This document shows positions 1-10,254 of a stretch of 64,000 nucleotides of DNA, one piece after another. A program made the translations under genes and the position numbers. The notes beneath the pieces were generated by a model, which saw only the letters and a list, made by a program, of their open reading frames with translations, searched no databases and had not been told where the DNA came from. This DNA comes from Taudactylus pleione (taxonomy: Eukaryota > Chordata > Amphibia > Anura > Myobatrachidae). The stretch lies in NCBI GenBank assembly GCA_031769625.1, contig JAUIMM010000566.1, positions 2,795,001 through 2,859,000 on the forward strand, written 5' to 3'. How positions within the stretch are numbered: position 1 is the stretch's first letter; every line of letters begins with the position of its first letter.

Positions 1-58
1 CAATATATATATATATGTATATATCCGTATACATATATATAAGTGCTTAAAGTCAAGG
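1..58. repeat. AT-rich simple repeat
   Basis: Short run of TA/TATA alternation at the window edge. It lies next to the downstream end of the Tc1-like relic. No other feature is visible here. Confidence 0.6.
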
Positions 59-59
59 A

Positions 60-1080
60 ATAGATGTCTAGTATCATGTAGGACTCCCTTTAGCTCAGTG
101 AATTGCAGCATCTCGATGTGGCATAGATTCCACAAGTGGACGGAAGGCCTCTGGAGAGATGTTGACCCACAATCTGGATAGCTTCCCGCAGCCACCTGAT
201 ATTTTTAGTTGCAGGATCTTGGATGTGAATCGACATCTCCACCATGTCCCATAAATGTTTGATTGGGTTCATGTCGGGTGAACATGGTGGCCATTCGTAG
301 GAATTCTCCAGAATGCTCCTCAAACCAAATCTGGACACCTTGGGACCGATGACACAGTGCATTATCCTGCTGGAATTTTCCATCATTGTGGGGGGAAATT
401 AATTCAGTGAAGGGCTGCAAATGGTCATCAAGCAATGCACTGTAGCAGTTACCTGTCAATGACGTGTTCAGACGGACCAGTAGACTCAACTCATGCCACG
501 TGAGCACACCCCACACCATTATGGAACCACCACCAGCCTGCACGGTGCCTTGTTGACAACTGGGGTAAATGGGGTTGGTCTGCACCACATCTGAACCCTA
601 CCATCAGCCTGAAACAACTGGAAACTTGACTCAGCTGACCACGTCACATGTTGCCAGTCCTCCAGGGTCCACTTAGTGATGTCACAAGCCCAGGTGAGGC
701 ACTGTGTCCGGTGTGGTAGTGTTAACAGAGGCACTCTGGTGGGTCTTCTGCTCCCATATGCCATGAAAGCTAAAGAACATTGCACTGACCTGCTAGATAT
801 GCTTCTGGTACCTCCTGCATTGAATGTGGCTATGATTTGAGGCAGTTACGCTTGTCTGTTACCATGGACAATTCTGGCTAGACTCCACTGATCACAGTCA
901 TTAAGCACCCGTGGTCAGCCACTACACTGTCCACGCTGGGTGGTATTCCTGTAACACACGTGACACCATAGATCGAGGAATGTTGAATATCTGCACAATT
1001 CTGAAAATATAATGTCCCGTTCATCGGCACCCACTATCATTTGAACTCCGGTAATTCACGTTGCCTTGCCATGAGCAGCC
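60..1080 (-). pseudogene. Tc1-like transposase relic
   Basis: Decayed Tc1/mariner-superfamily DDE transposase read from right to left. Conceptual pieces in several frames give the family order: a helix-turn-helix-like N-terminus (about 790-1080), a YGSRRPTRVPLL stretch, WTLEDWQHVTWS, GGGSIMVWGV, FQQDN, and near the C-terminus SPDMNPIKHLWD. The pieces at about 519-785, 205-588 and 90-386 are in different frames, so the gene carries frameshifts. Catalytic residues are lost. The first acidic residue, normally in WSDES, reads WSAES (about 626-640). The third, normally in NPIEHLWD, reads NPIKHLWD (245-274). The middle Asp in FQQDN remains. I cannot place terminal inverted repeats, so the element ends are approximate. 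This is an old, inactive copy. Confidence 0.85.
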
Positions 1081-1545
1081 TAGTTGGTGTTCAACCCGAC
1101 TCACAAGATGTCAGATTAAACTTGATACAGGTTTGGGCATTTGCCAGATGTCACAGTTTGGTGACACCACCTATCACTACCTTTACATACTGCTATCCCA
1201 TGATTTTTGGCACTTCTGTGTATATAGTGGTTACATACAGATGTATCAACATGCATAATAGCCTCCTTGCACGTGCCATGCTGTGGTATGATGCAGCGCC
1301 AAGTGTCTTTTCGTGTGACTTTTAATCTTAAAATGTGTCTTATTTGCAAAGGGATGCACAAGCAGTTTATACAGATTAAATTGATACACGGCATGCCTAA
1401 ATTCAGTGTGCAACTATGGCTGTACCTGCATGCAAAATGCTACATTACAGTGTCACAGCCACTCTCACTGTAACGTAGCATTTCACATGCTGACAAGCTT
1501 GGGGCTGGTTTAACATTATGGCAGGGGAACCCCACACTGTGTGTC
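1081..1545. other. Unassigned sequence
   Basis: No domain, terminal repeat or tandem structure was recognised. Overlapping short open frames on both strands show no family motif. Confidence 0.4.
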
Positions 1546-1599
1546 TTAATTCCCCCTTCCCCCTCGGTGTAAACACTCAGGCTGGTTCAACCTGTATCT

Positions 1600-1787
1600 C
1601 CCCCCGCGCCCCCCCCCCATCCATTTTTCCAGTACTAGACTAGGGTAAACAATCGGGAAGCCAGCTGCCTTAATACCGGCAGCCGGCTTCCCGACTGTCA
1701 TATCCTGGCGAGGGTGAAATGCCGGCCGTCTAGATGTAGACGTCTGACATTTCACTGACGCCGGGCGCCGTGAGCGGACAGCCGCGG
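1600..1787. other. GC-rich sequence with short inverted repeat
   Basis: Contains a C-run, then an imperfect hairpin around 1650-1695 (CGGGAAGCC ... GGCTTCCCG). A second imperfect dyad lies near 1725-1745 (GTCTAGATGTAGAC). This flanks the telomere-motif array and may belong to the same unrecognised element. Confidence 0.4.
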
Positions 1788-2075
1788 GGGGGAGAGTTAG
1801 GTTTAGGACACCCGGGGGGGACTTAGGGTTAGGTACCCCCGGGAGGGTTAGGGTTAGGTACCCCCGGGAGGGTTAGGGTTAGGCTAGGGGGAGTGTTAGG
1901 GTTAGGCACCCCCGGGGGGGACTTAGGGTTAGGCCCCCCCCGGGGGACTTAGGTTTAGGCAGGGGGGAGGGGGGGTTAGGGTAAGGCATTAGAGGGGGGA
2001 TTAGGGTTAGGCACTTGGGGGGGGGGGTTAGGGTTAGGCACCCCTAAGGAGGGTTAGGGGGTTAGGTTAGTCAAT
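1788..2075. repeat. GC-rich minisatellite built on TTAGGG motif
   Basis: Tandem, imperfect unit of roughly 25-30 bp. It combines one or two TTAGGG/TTAGG telomere-type motifs with a CCCCCGGGGGG or CCCCCGGGAGG block. About ten units are visible, with length variation in the C and G runs. The G-rich strand is the plus strand. The CCCGGG interruptions argue for a minisatellite rather than a true interstitial telomere tract. Confidence 0.85.
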
Positions 2076-2508
2076 ACTTACCTATCGACGATCGGGATTT
2101 CCAGCGCTGTTGGGCTTCCGCTGCCGGGAACTCTTCTTTGGTCAGCCAGGCGCTGCTGGGAATCGATTCCTAGACTAGACTGAGAGGTCCGGAGCTGGTT
2201 ATGGTTCTGGGGCAAACCTGCCTCTCACAGGCCGGTCTTTTTATTTCTTTTTTTGTGCTGAAATTTTTGTGCGGGCTCTATCAGGTTTAACAACACGATT
2301 CTTAGTAAATCCGTGATTTCTTTTGTGGTCTATGTAAGCCATATGATGTTTGTTCCGATTGCGTAATGCTTTCTATTGTCGTCTAAAGTTGTGTTTCACC
2401 TGCGATTTCCATGCCAGTTTGCCATTCTCAAATTTGCAAAATGGGGGGGGATTTTTGTAGAAAAACACTAAATAAACCAAAATCAACCTTTAGTAAATGT
2501 ACCCCTTA
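2076..2508. other. Unassigned sequence, possible MITE right end
   Basis: No coding potential seen. The segment ends in TTTAGTAAATGTACCCCTTA, which resembles the right terminus of the palindromic MITEs found elsewhere in this window (for example AGTAAATAGACCCC at 17741-17755). No matching left end is recognised. Confidence 0.35.
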
Positions 2509-2511
2509 GTG

Positions 2512-2695
2512 CAGTGATTCCCAACCTCGGTCCTCAAGGCACACTGAGAGTCCTGGTTTTGGTGATATCCAGCTGCGACTACCTGCCTGGCTAGCCCTGA
2601 TTTAAGAGTGAGTCTAAATAAGTAAATCAGCTCTCAGCTGGGAGAGGGGTGCTGGATGACTGAGGGATGCTGTGTGCTAACTGTGATTAATATCA
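2512..2695. mobile_element. hAT-type MITE fragment (left end)
   Basis: Begins CAGTGATTCCCAACCTCGG, the CAGTG-type terminus common to non-autonomous hAT elements. A matching CCAACC/GGTTGG right end is not visible, so the copy is truncated or diverged at its right end. Confidence 0.5.
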
Positions 2696-2732
2696 TAATT
2701 GAGCATTTGTTTTTATCTTATCATACAGCATA

Positions 2733-3361
2733 TCTTATATATAAAATTCATTGGTCTGTTTGTTTGTTTGTCTGTCTGTGTGGTTATGCATTGTTTGACC
2801 CAGGGAGCCTGTTCTGAGCCTTCCACTGGATGGATTTGGACGAAAACTTCACAGAGTGGTAACACTGGATCCCAGAAAACATACTAGGGGGTTGAGTTCC
2901 CATTCTGACCTCACGTTGGTGTACGCTGGGCAGTACTTTGACCTGGGGATGCTGGGCAGAACTTTGACCCCGGGGGGATGTTCTGAGCCTTCCACTGAAT
3001 GGATCTGGATGAAAACTTCACAGAGTGGTAATATTGGATCTCAGAAGACATACTAGGGGTTGAGGTCCCGGTCGGACCTCCCGTTGGTGTACTCTGGGCA
3101 GAACTTTGACCCAGGGAGCCTGTTCCGGGCCTTCCACTGGATGGATTTGGATGAAAAATTCACAGAGGGGTGGCAATTGGTCTGGGATGCCTAATGGAGT
3201 GGTTGGGGTCCCGGTTGGACCTCATGGCGGAGTGCGCAGGGCAGAACTTTGACCTAGGGAGTCTGTTTTGCGCCTTCCACTGGATGGATTTGGAAGGCAT
3301 CACATAATAAAACTTAATAACTTGAAGTTTAAACCCGGGCAATGCCGGATACTTCAGCTAG
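2733..3361 (+). mobile_element. Non-autonomous Helitron
   Basis: Starts TCTTATATATAAAATTC directly after host A (2732). It ends with a GC hairpin (about 3335-3348, CCGGGCAATGCCGG), then ATACTTCAG and CTAG, followed by host T (3362). A 5' TC, a 3' hairpin plus CTRR, and insertion between A and T without target duplication are the Helitron hallmarks. There is no RepHel coding capacity, so mobilisation would need a partner in trans. The body holds four diverged repeats of roughly 145-170 bp, each carrying CCTTCCACTGGATGGAT (near 2819, 2989, 3130, 3278). Confidence 0.85.
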
Positions 3362-3499
3362 TATATAAATTGCTGTCTTTATTTATTAGTGTTCAGATTG
3401 CTTGTGTAGTATAATGAGCTTCCGTTTTTATCTGGCTATATAATAAAAGCTATATTTTAATGCAGTCATTAGAATGTGTCCCTCTGCTAGAGATTCTTG

Positions 3500-3507
3500 G
3501 TTTTTAT
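3500..3507. repeat. Left 8-bp target duplication of hAT copy 1
   Basis: GTTTTTAT, repeated exactly at 8480-8487. Eight base pairs is the hAT target-duplication length. Confidence 0.9.
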
Positions 3508-4228
3508 TAGGGGTGTGCACCGGCCACTTTTCGTGTTTTGTGTTTTGGTTTTGGATCTGGATCTTTCTTCGTGTTTTGGATCTGGATTGGTTTTGCCAAA
3601 ACCACCCTTCCGTGTTTTGGGTTCTGGGTTTTGTGTTTTGGATCTGTATTTTTTTTTAAAAAAGCATAAAAACAGCTAAAATCACAGAATTTGTAGGTTT
3701 TTCTGCTCCTATGCTATTATTAACCTCAATAACCTTAATTTCCACTCATTTCCAGTCTACTCTGAACACCTCACACCTCACAATAGTGTTTTCATGTCCA
3801 AAAGGTTGCACCGAGGTAGCTGGATGACTATGCTAAGCGACACGAGTGGGCGGCACAAACACGTGACCCATCTAGGCGTGATACTGCAGTGGCAGACAGG
3901 ATGGCAGTTAGAAAAACTAGGCCCCAAAATGTACATAATGCAAAGAAAAAAAAGAGGTGCAAGATTGAATTGTCCTTGGGCCCTCCCACCCACCCTTATG
4001 TTGTATAAACAAGACATGCACACTTTAACAAACCAATCATTTCAGCGCCAGGGTCTGCCACACAACTGTGGCTGAAATGATTGGTTCATTTGGGCCCCCA
4101 CAAAACAAGCTGGCAATTAATGTGTCCCTGCACAAACTGGCTCTACGGAGGCAAGATGTCATCCTCATCCTCCTCATCCACCGATTCCTCACCCTCTTCA
4201 GTGTGTACATCCTCATCCTCACAAAGTA

Positions 4229-7200
4229 TTAACTCGTCCCCACTTGAATCCACCACCACAGGTCCCTCTGTACGTTCTGGAGGCTGGTCTCCTGGAAGAG
4301 CTGATAATTCATTTTGATGAACATCATCTTCTCCACATTCTGTGGAAGCAACCTCCTACGCCTTTCGCTGACAAGGTTCCCGGCTGCACTAAACACTCTT
4401 TCGGAGTACACACTGGAGGGGGGGCAACTCAGGTAAAATAGAGCCAGTTTGTACAGGGGCCTCCAAATTGCCTCTTTTTCCTGCCAGTACAGGTATGGAC
4501 TGTCTGACATGCCTACTTGGATGCTGTCACCAATGTAATCCTCCACCATTCTGTCAATGGTGACAGTATCATATGCAGTGACAGTAGACATGTCAGAAAT
4601 TGTTGCCAGGTCCTTCAGTCCGGATCAGATGTCCAAACTTGGTCCTGCCTGCCCTGCATCACCGCCAGCGGGTTGCTTAGGATACCTAAGTTTTTTCCTG
4701 GCAGCCCCAGTTGCGGGAGAAAATGAAGAAGGAGCTGTTGACGTGTCACGTTCCGCTTCAGCTGACAGTGTGTTCACCAGCAGGTCTTTGCACCTCTGCA
4801 GGCTTGTGTCGGACGGAAAGAGAGACACCACATAGGCTTTAAACCTAGGATCGAGCACGGTGGCCAAAATGTAGTGGTCTGATTTCAACAGATTGACCAC
4901 CCTGGATTCCTGGCAAAGCGAATGAAGGGCTTCATCCACAAGTCCCACATGCCGAGCGGAATCGCTCCGTCTTAGCTCCTCCTTCACTTTCTCCAGCTGC
5001 TTCTGCAAAAGCCTGATGAGGGGAATGACCTGACTCAAGCTGGCAGTGTCTGAACTGACTTCACGTGTGGCAAGTTCGAAGGGCTGGAGAACCTTGCACA
5101 ACACGGAAATCATTCTCCACTGCGCTTGAGTCAGGTGCATACCCCCTCCTTTGCCTATGTCATAGGTGGATGTATAGGCTTGAATGGCCTTTTGCTGCTC
5201 CTCCATCCTCTGAAGCATATAGAGGGTTGAGTTCCACCGCGTCACAACCTCTTGCTTCAGGTGATGGCGGGGCAGGTTCAAGAGTGTTTGCTGGCGCTCC
5301 AGTCTTCGGCACGCAGTCGCTGAATGGCGAAAGTGGCCTGAAATTTTTCGGGCCACCCAAAGCGTCTCCTGCACGCCCCTGTCGCTTTTCAGAAAATTCT
5401 GCACCACCAAGTTTATTGTGTGAGCAAAACATGGGACGTGCTGGAATTTGCCCAGATGTAATGCCCGCACAATATTGGTGGCGTTGTCAGATATCACAAA
5501 TCCCCAGGAGAGTCTAAGTGGGGTAAGCCACTGGGCGATGATTTCCCTCAGTTTCTCTAAGAGGTTGTCGGCGGTGTGCCTCTTACTGAAACCGGTGATA
5601 CACAGCGTAGCCTGCCTTGGAACGAGCTGGCGTTTCTGAGATGCTGCGACTGGTGACGCTGCTGCTGTTGCTGCGTAAGGTGATACATCTACCCAGTGGG
5701 CTGTCACAGTCATATAGTCCTTAGTCTGCCCTGTTCCACTTGTCCACATGTCCGTGGTTAAGTGGACATTGGGTACAACGGCATTTTTCAGGACACTGAG
5801 GACACTTTTTCTGACGTTTCTGTACAGTCTCGGTATCGCCTGCCTAGTGAAGTGGAATCTAGACGGGATTTGGAACCGGGGACACACTACCTCCAGCAAT
5901 TGTCTAAATCCCACTGCACTAATGGCGGATACCGGACGCACGTCTAACACCAACATAGCAGTCAAGGCCTCAGTTATACGTTTTGCTTCAGGATGACTGC
6001 TGTCGTACTTCATCCTCCTCGCTAAGGACTGTTGGAGGGTCAATTGTTTAGTAAAAGTAGTGGTGTTCCTACTTCCTCTCTGGGATGATGAACGACTCCC
6101 AGTAGCAGCAACAGCAGCAGCGGCAGCAGGAGGCGTAGCAATGCAGGATCCTCCGGAGGAATCCGGGATAGGAGAGTCAGTCATGCCAGTGACATGGCCT
6201 GCAGGACTACTTCCGATCCTGACTAAGGAGGAAATTGACGAGGAGGGAGTTGACGGTGTGGTTTGCAGGTGCTTGGATACAACAGGACAACGGGATTTAG
6301 GTGTCCCTGGACTGCTTACGGTCTTAGCCAAAGTTTCTGAACTTGACAGTAACTTATTATGAACGCGCTGCAGGTGCCGTATAAGGGAGGATGTTCCTAG
6401 GTGGTTAACGTCCCTACCCCTACTTATTCCACCTTTACATAAGGTACATATGGCAAGACAGTTGTTGTCCGGATTTGGATAGAAATATTGCCAGACCAAA
6501 GAGGTGGAATGTTTGGTCTTCTGCCCAGGCATGACCGTGATGGGCTTTTTCATCCCACGGACAACAACTGTCTCCCCCGGAGCCTGATTTAAACAAACCA
6601 CATCACCATCAGAATCCTCCTCGCCAACTTCCTCCTCAGCGCCAGCTACACCAGTATCCTCATCCTGTTGTACTTCAACAGTGACATCTTCAATTTGCAT
6701 ATCAGCAAGTGGACTGTAGGTGCTCCTTTCAGCACTTGCAGGGGGCGTGCAAATGGTGGAAAGAGCCACCTCTTCCCGTCCAGTGCTGGGAAGGTCAGGC
6801 ATCGCAACCACCACCACACTTGGACTCTCCTTGGGGATTTGTGATATCTTCTTAGAAAGCACAGTTCTTCGCTGTGCTTTTGCCAGCTTAACTCTTTTGA
6901 TTTTTTTAGTGGGAGGAGGGCTTCCATCGTCATGTGAAGCTGAACCACTAGTCATGAACATACTAGGGATCGACCTTAGCCGTTCCTTTCCACTCCGTGT
7001 CGTAAATGGCATATTGGCAAGTTTACGTTTCTCTTCAGCTGATTTAAATGTTTTTTTCAAGGTCATTTTCCTGAACTTTGTCATTTGGGATTGTATGTGC
7101 CCTCTATTATGACATTGGGCATCGGCCTTGGCAGACGACATTGATGGCATGTTATCGTCTATGTCATGACTAGTGGCAGCAGCTTCAGCACTAGGAGGAA

Positions 7201-7255
7201 GTGGTTCTTGATCTTTCTCTATTTTATTTTTATCGGAGAAAGTTTGGTCCTCCAT
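4229..7255 (-). pseudogene. hAT transposase (BED finger, RNase H-like core, hATC), nonsense and frameshift
   Basis: Cut-and-paste transposase, translated from 7255 leftward. Residues 1-240 are low-complexity and charged. A BED zinc finger spans about 250-300 (Cys270, Cys273, His294, His299). The RNase H-like core shows the first catalytic Asp in TTDMWTS (about residue 502), then VISDNATN (Asp about 590), then CFAHTINL (609-616). The C-terminal hATC dimerisation segment contains SSVYSERVFSAAGNLVSERR (about 4300-4420). There are two lesions. A TGA at 4625-4627 interrupts the frame, which reopens in the same frame; the related fragment at 48,660-48,700 has TGG (Trp) there, so this is a recent Trp-to-stop change. 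A single C is missing near 4291 relative to 47501-47507, which shifts the frame and removes the acidic tail that copy 2 still encodes. The start is the first Met of the open frame and lies just left of the tandem array. Confidence 0.92.
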
Positions 7256-7289
7256 TTATGTTATATCGATTTGATATATACGTGCGGCT

Positions 7290-7965
7290 AAACACAGAAA
7301 ATATTTCTTTATTTTTGCTGGAGAGTAGTGCACTTTGTGGGTTACACCAGCCTTTAAGAAATGAGCCAGCCGGCTCTTTACTTATGGGACACAGGCGCAC
7401 GCTTGGCGCTGCTCCTTTGTTGATGCACGTGCGGCTACTGCGCACACAGCACACAATTCACAAACACAGAAAATATTTTTTTTTTTGGTTTGGACTGGAG
7501 TGCACTTTGGGGGTTACAGCACCCTTTAACGGTCAAGCCAGCCGGCCCTTTACTTATGACACAGGCGCACGCTTGGCACTACTTTGTTGATGCACGTGTG
7601 GCTACTGCGCACACAATTCACAAACACAGAAAATATATATTTTTTTGGTTTGGACTGGAGTGTACTTTGGGGGTTACAGCACCCTTTAACGGTCAAGCCA
7701 GCCGGCCCTTTACTTATGACACAGGCGTACGCTTGGCACTACTTTGTTGATGCACGTGCGGCTACTGCGCACACAATTCACAAACACAGAAAATAATTTT
7801 TTTTTTGGTTTGGACTGGAGTGTACTTTGGGGGTTACAGCACCCTTTAATGGTCAAGCCAGCCGGCCCTTTACTTATGACACAGGCGCACGCTTGGCACT
7901 ACTTTGTTGATGCACGTGCGGCTACTGCGCACACAATTCACAAACACAGAAAATATATTATTTTT
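7290..7965. repeat. Subterminal tandem array of hAT copy 1 (about 160-bp unit)
   Basis: Four units, each containing TTTGTTGATGCACGTGCGGC, CACAATTCACAAACACAGAAAATA and ACTTTGGGGGTTACAGCACC. The first unit (to about 7450) is a diverged variant with TTTGTGGGTTACACCAGCC. The array sits immediately upstream of the transposase start and may hold transposase-binding or promoter sequence; that role is inferred from position only. Homologous units occur at 49930-50720 and, more diverged, at 47755-49550. Confidence 0.9.
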
Positions 7966-8479
7966 TTAGCACTTGGGGGGAGCACCCCTGATGGACAGAG
8001 CACCCCCTGGACAACACTACAGCACCCCTTTAGGACTAGGACACTGCACAGGACTTTGGAGTGGACACAGCCCCTATGGAGAACTGACTGCACAACACAG
8101 TCCAGCCAGCCCCTATGGACTTTGAAGTAGTGGACACAGCCCCTATTAACAACAGCAGCACAGCACAACACAGCCAGCCCCTATGGACTTTGAAGTAGTG
8201 GACAACAGCAGCACTACACTACACTACACTACACAGCCCAGCCAGCCCTAACTCCCACCCTCCCTCTTCACTGTCCACAGCCGAGTGAGAAAATGGCACC
8301 GACGCGGGTACCTTATATAGGATCCAAAACCCGCGAGACTCGGAAGGCGTGATGATGACGTTTTGCCTCGATTTCAGATCCAAGTCAGGCGGGAAAAGTC
8401 GAGCCTGACTCGGATCGGACTCAGATTGGGGGGGCTCGGGGGGGTTCGGATTTCAGAAATCTGAACCCGCTCACCCCTA
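7966..8479. repeat. hAT copy 1 subterminal region and right terminus
   Basis: Contains an internal duplication of GCCCCTATGGACTTTGAAGT (near 8108 and 8178), a CTACA run (8213-8232), and the right terminal inverted repeat ending CACCCCTA at 8479. It matches 50739-51277 of copy 2 closely. Confidence 0.85.
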
Positions 8480-8599
8480 GTTTTTATATTTAATTACTCT
8501 AGGTGCATCTATGTTTTTGAACTATTCCTGTATTGTTGTTTCAATACCTTAATACTGAATTTATAGCTACCTTATACATTTATTTCAGTTCCTGTGTGA

Positions 8600-8900
8600 G
8601 AATCCCTTCCCTTTCTTCCCCCCTACCCTAATTTTGTAAATCCGATAGTCTAGCAGCCCCCAAGAAGGGCTGATACTGCTGTCGGAAATTGAGGGAACCG
8701 CTGCAGAAATCGGATTTTGCCCACAAATATTAAGAATCCCCCGATGGTAACATGGAGGGACCATGGCAGATATCTGAGATATCCCTCCAGATCTCTCTCC
8801 GTTGGACCCAAATAATGCATAAGCTATCCCTCCGCTTCCAGCTCTACTCTGGGATGAGTTCTTATCAGAGCCCATGTCCCAATAAGGGTACCATGCTAAA
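8600..8900. repeat. Fragment of dispersed palindromic repeat (family shared with 14.5, 17.8 and 63.7 kb)
   Basis: Shares CCACAAATATTAAG, followed by a stretch with GGAGGGACC and a GATATCTGAGATATC-type core, with 14570-14640 and 63730-63830. Ends are not resolved. Confidence 0.5.
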
Positions 8901-10055
8901 TTGAGGTGATAAACAAACACACTGACACTGTAATACAATTCCTTTATTTGAAATAAAGACTCCCCCAAACCCTTGTTGTCGTTGTTCTTGGCTGCTCGTC
9001 TAATTCCAGTGTCATTTCCCAAAGCCACAGTTCTTCTTTTCCGAGGATACCCTTCAAATGGCACACCCAGTGTGTTACACTCACATAGATGGATCAACTT
9101 AGCTGGTACACTCCCCTCCGGGCCCCATAACCGCTAACCCCTCGCAAAGCAGGTAGTTCAGCCACCCTCCTTGCCCAAGATCTTATTAATTACTTGCTAG
9201 TTATTGGAGCAAGTGCTTTCTTTTCTTAGCTCCGTATACGTTCCATGTCACAAAGGTCGCTGTGTGGCGTTAGGTGCAGATGTGAAAGATGGATTTGTAA
9301 TATAAATCAGGTCCTCCCGCGCCGCTAGGACTCTACACCACAGTAAATATTGAAAGAGATTTTTGAGCAAACTGTAAACACACTGCTTTAATGCTGACTT
9401 AATTTGACTGGAAATGTCACTGGATTTATAACACTTTATTTTACTGGCATCATTTTGCGACGGTGATGGGTGTGGGGGTTGAAGGTGGAAAAAGGGAGCG
9501 AATTCTGCTGAAATATCATTATTAAAAAGGCATGCTGAAAAGTCAAGTAGGCCAGAGGGAGGTATTTAATGAAAGTGAGGTGCTGCATTCTGCAATGATG
9601 CCGTGGGGAGCCAGATATTCTTATTTATTTGGCTTGTGCACTTAGCAGTCGTTAGCAATGCATCTGTTAGACTTCCACTTCATAAATAGCTTTTTTTTTA
9701 TTTTTATTATTTGCTGGGAGACACAAAAAGGAAAAGTGGAAGGCAAAATATAATGCTTACAAAGTGTAAACAGCACCTCTCAGAAAATTAATGTGCTTTA
9801 CAGTATATATGAGTCATGCATAAACCTACAGTAGGTTTTGTTTCCTGTGCATGGTGTGACCGTTTTAGGACCATATTGTGCTGGGATCACAAATCATGTT
9901 CTGTTTGTTTCTACAATTCCACGCTAGCCTTTACTATCCTAAGCCTGCTGTATGGTACTATACACTTCTCAATGATAACGTGTAAAGCTCATACATAGTA
10001 TATGCTGCATAAAATCACATATTCTTCCATTTGATTAACTGTGGTAACTTTGTTA
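8901..10055. other. Unassigned, mostly single-copy-looking sequence
   Basis: No terminal repeats, tandem arrays or protein motifs were recognised. The interval 9480-9720 has balanced composition without obvious repeat character. Confidence 0.4.
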
Positions 10056-10254
10056 CTGCATTATTATTATTCTTTATTTATATGGTGCCACAAGTGTTCC
10101 GCAGTGCCTTACATAGTACATAGAACTAATAGGTGAACAAGAAACAAGTAACTTACAGTACATTACAGTGCAGGAAAAGGGCACGATTTACATACATTGC
10201 TGCAATAGCAATTAAAGCACTAATAGTAAGCAGCAGGGAGTTGGCAGTCAAGTG

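Larger units (their letters stand above)
3508..8479 (-). mobile_element. hAT DNA transposon, copy 1 (4,972 bp)
   Basis: Terminal inverted repeats begin TAGGGGTG(T/A)GC on both sides, at 3508 and as the complement ending at 8479. A perfect 8-bp duplication (GTTTTTAT) flanks the element. From right to left it contains a CAG/CCC-rich subterminal region, a tandem array, a BED-finger hAT transposase gene and a left region rich in GTTTTGG/GGATCTGG. It is the more complete of two copies; the second is at 46738-51277. The transposase carries two lesions, so the copy is probably not autonomous. Intact termini mean it could still be moved in trans. Confidence 0.93.

Noticed and set aside
1788..2075. 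True interstitial telomere
   Set aside because: Every one or two TTAGGG motifs are interrupted by C/G blocks in a regular unit, so it is better described as a minisatellite.
5065..5517. 150-codon frame on the plus strand
   Set aside because: It lies antisense to the conserved hAT transposase core and has no motif of its own.
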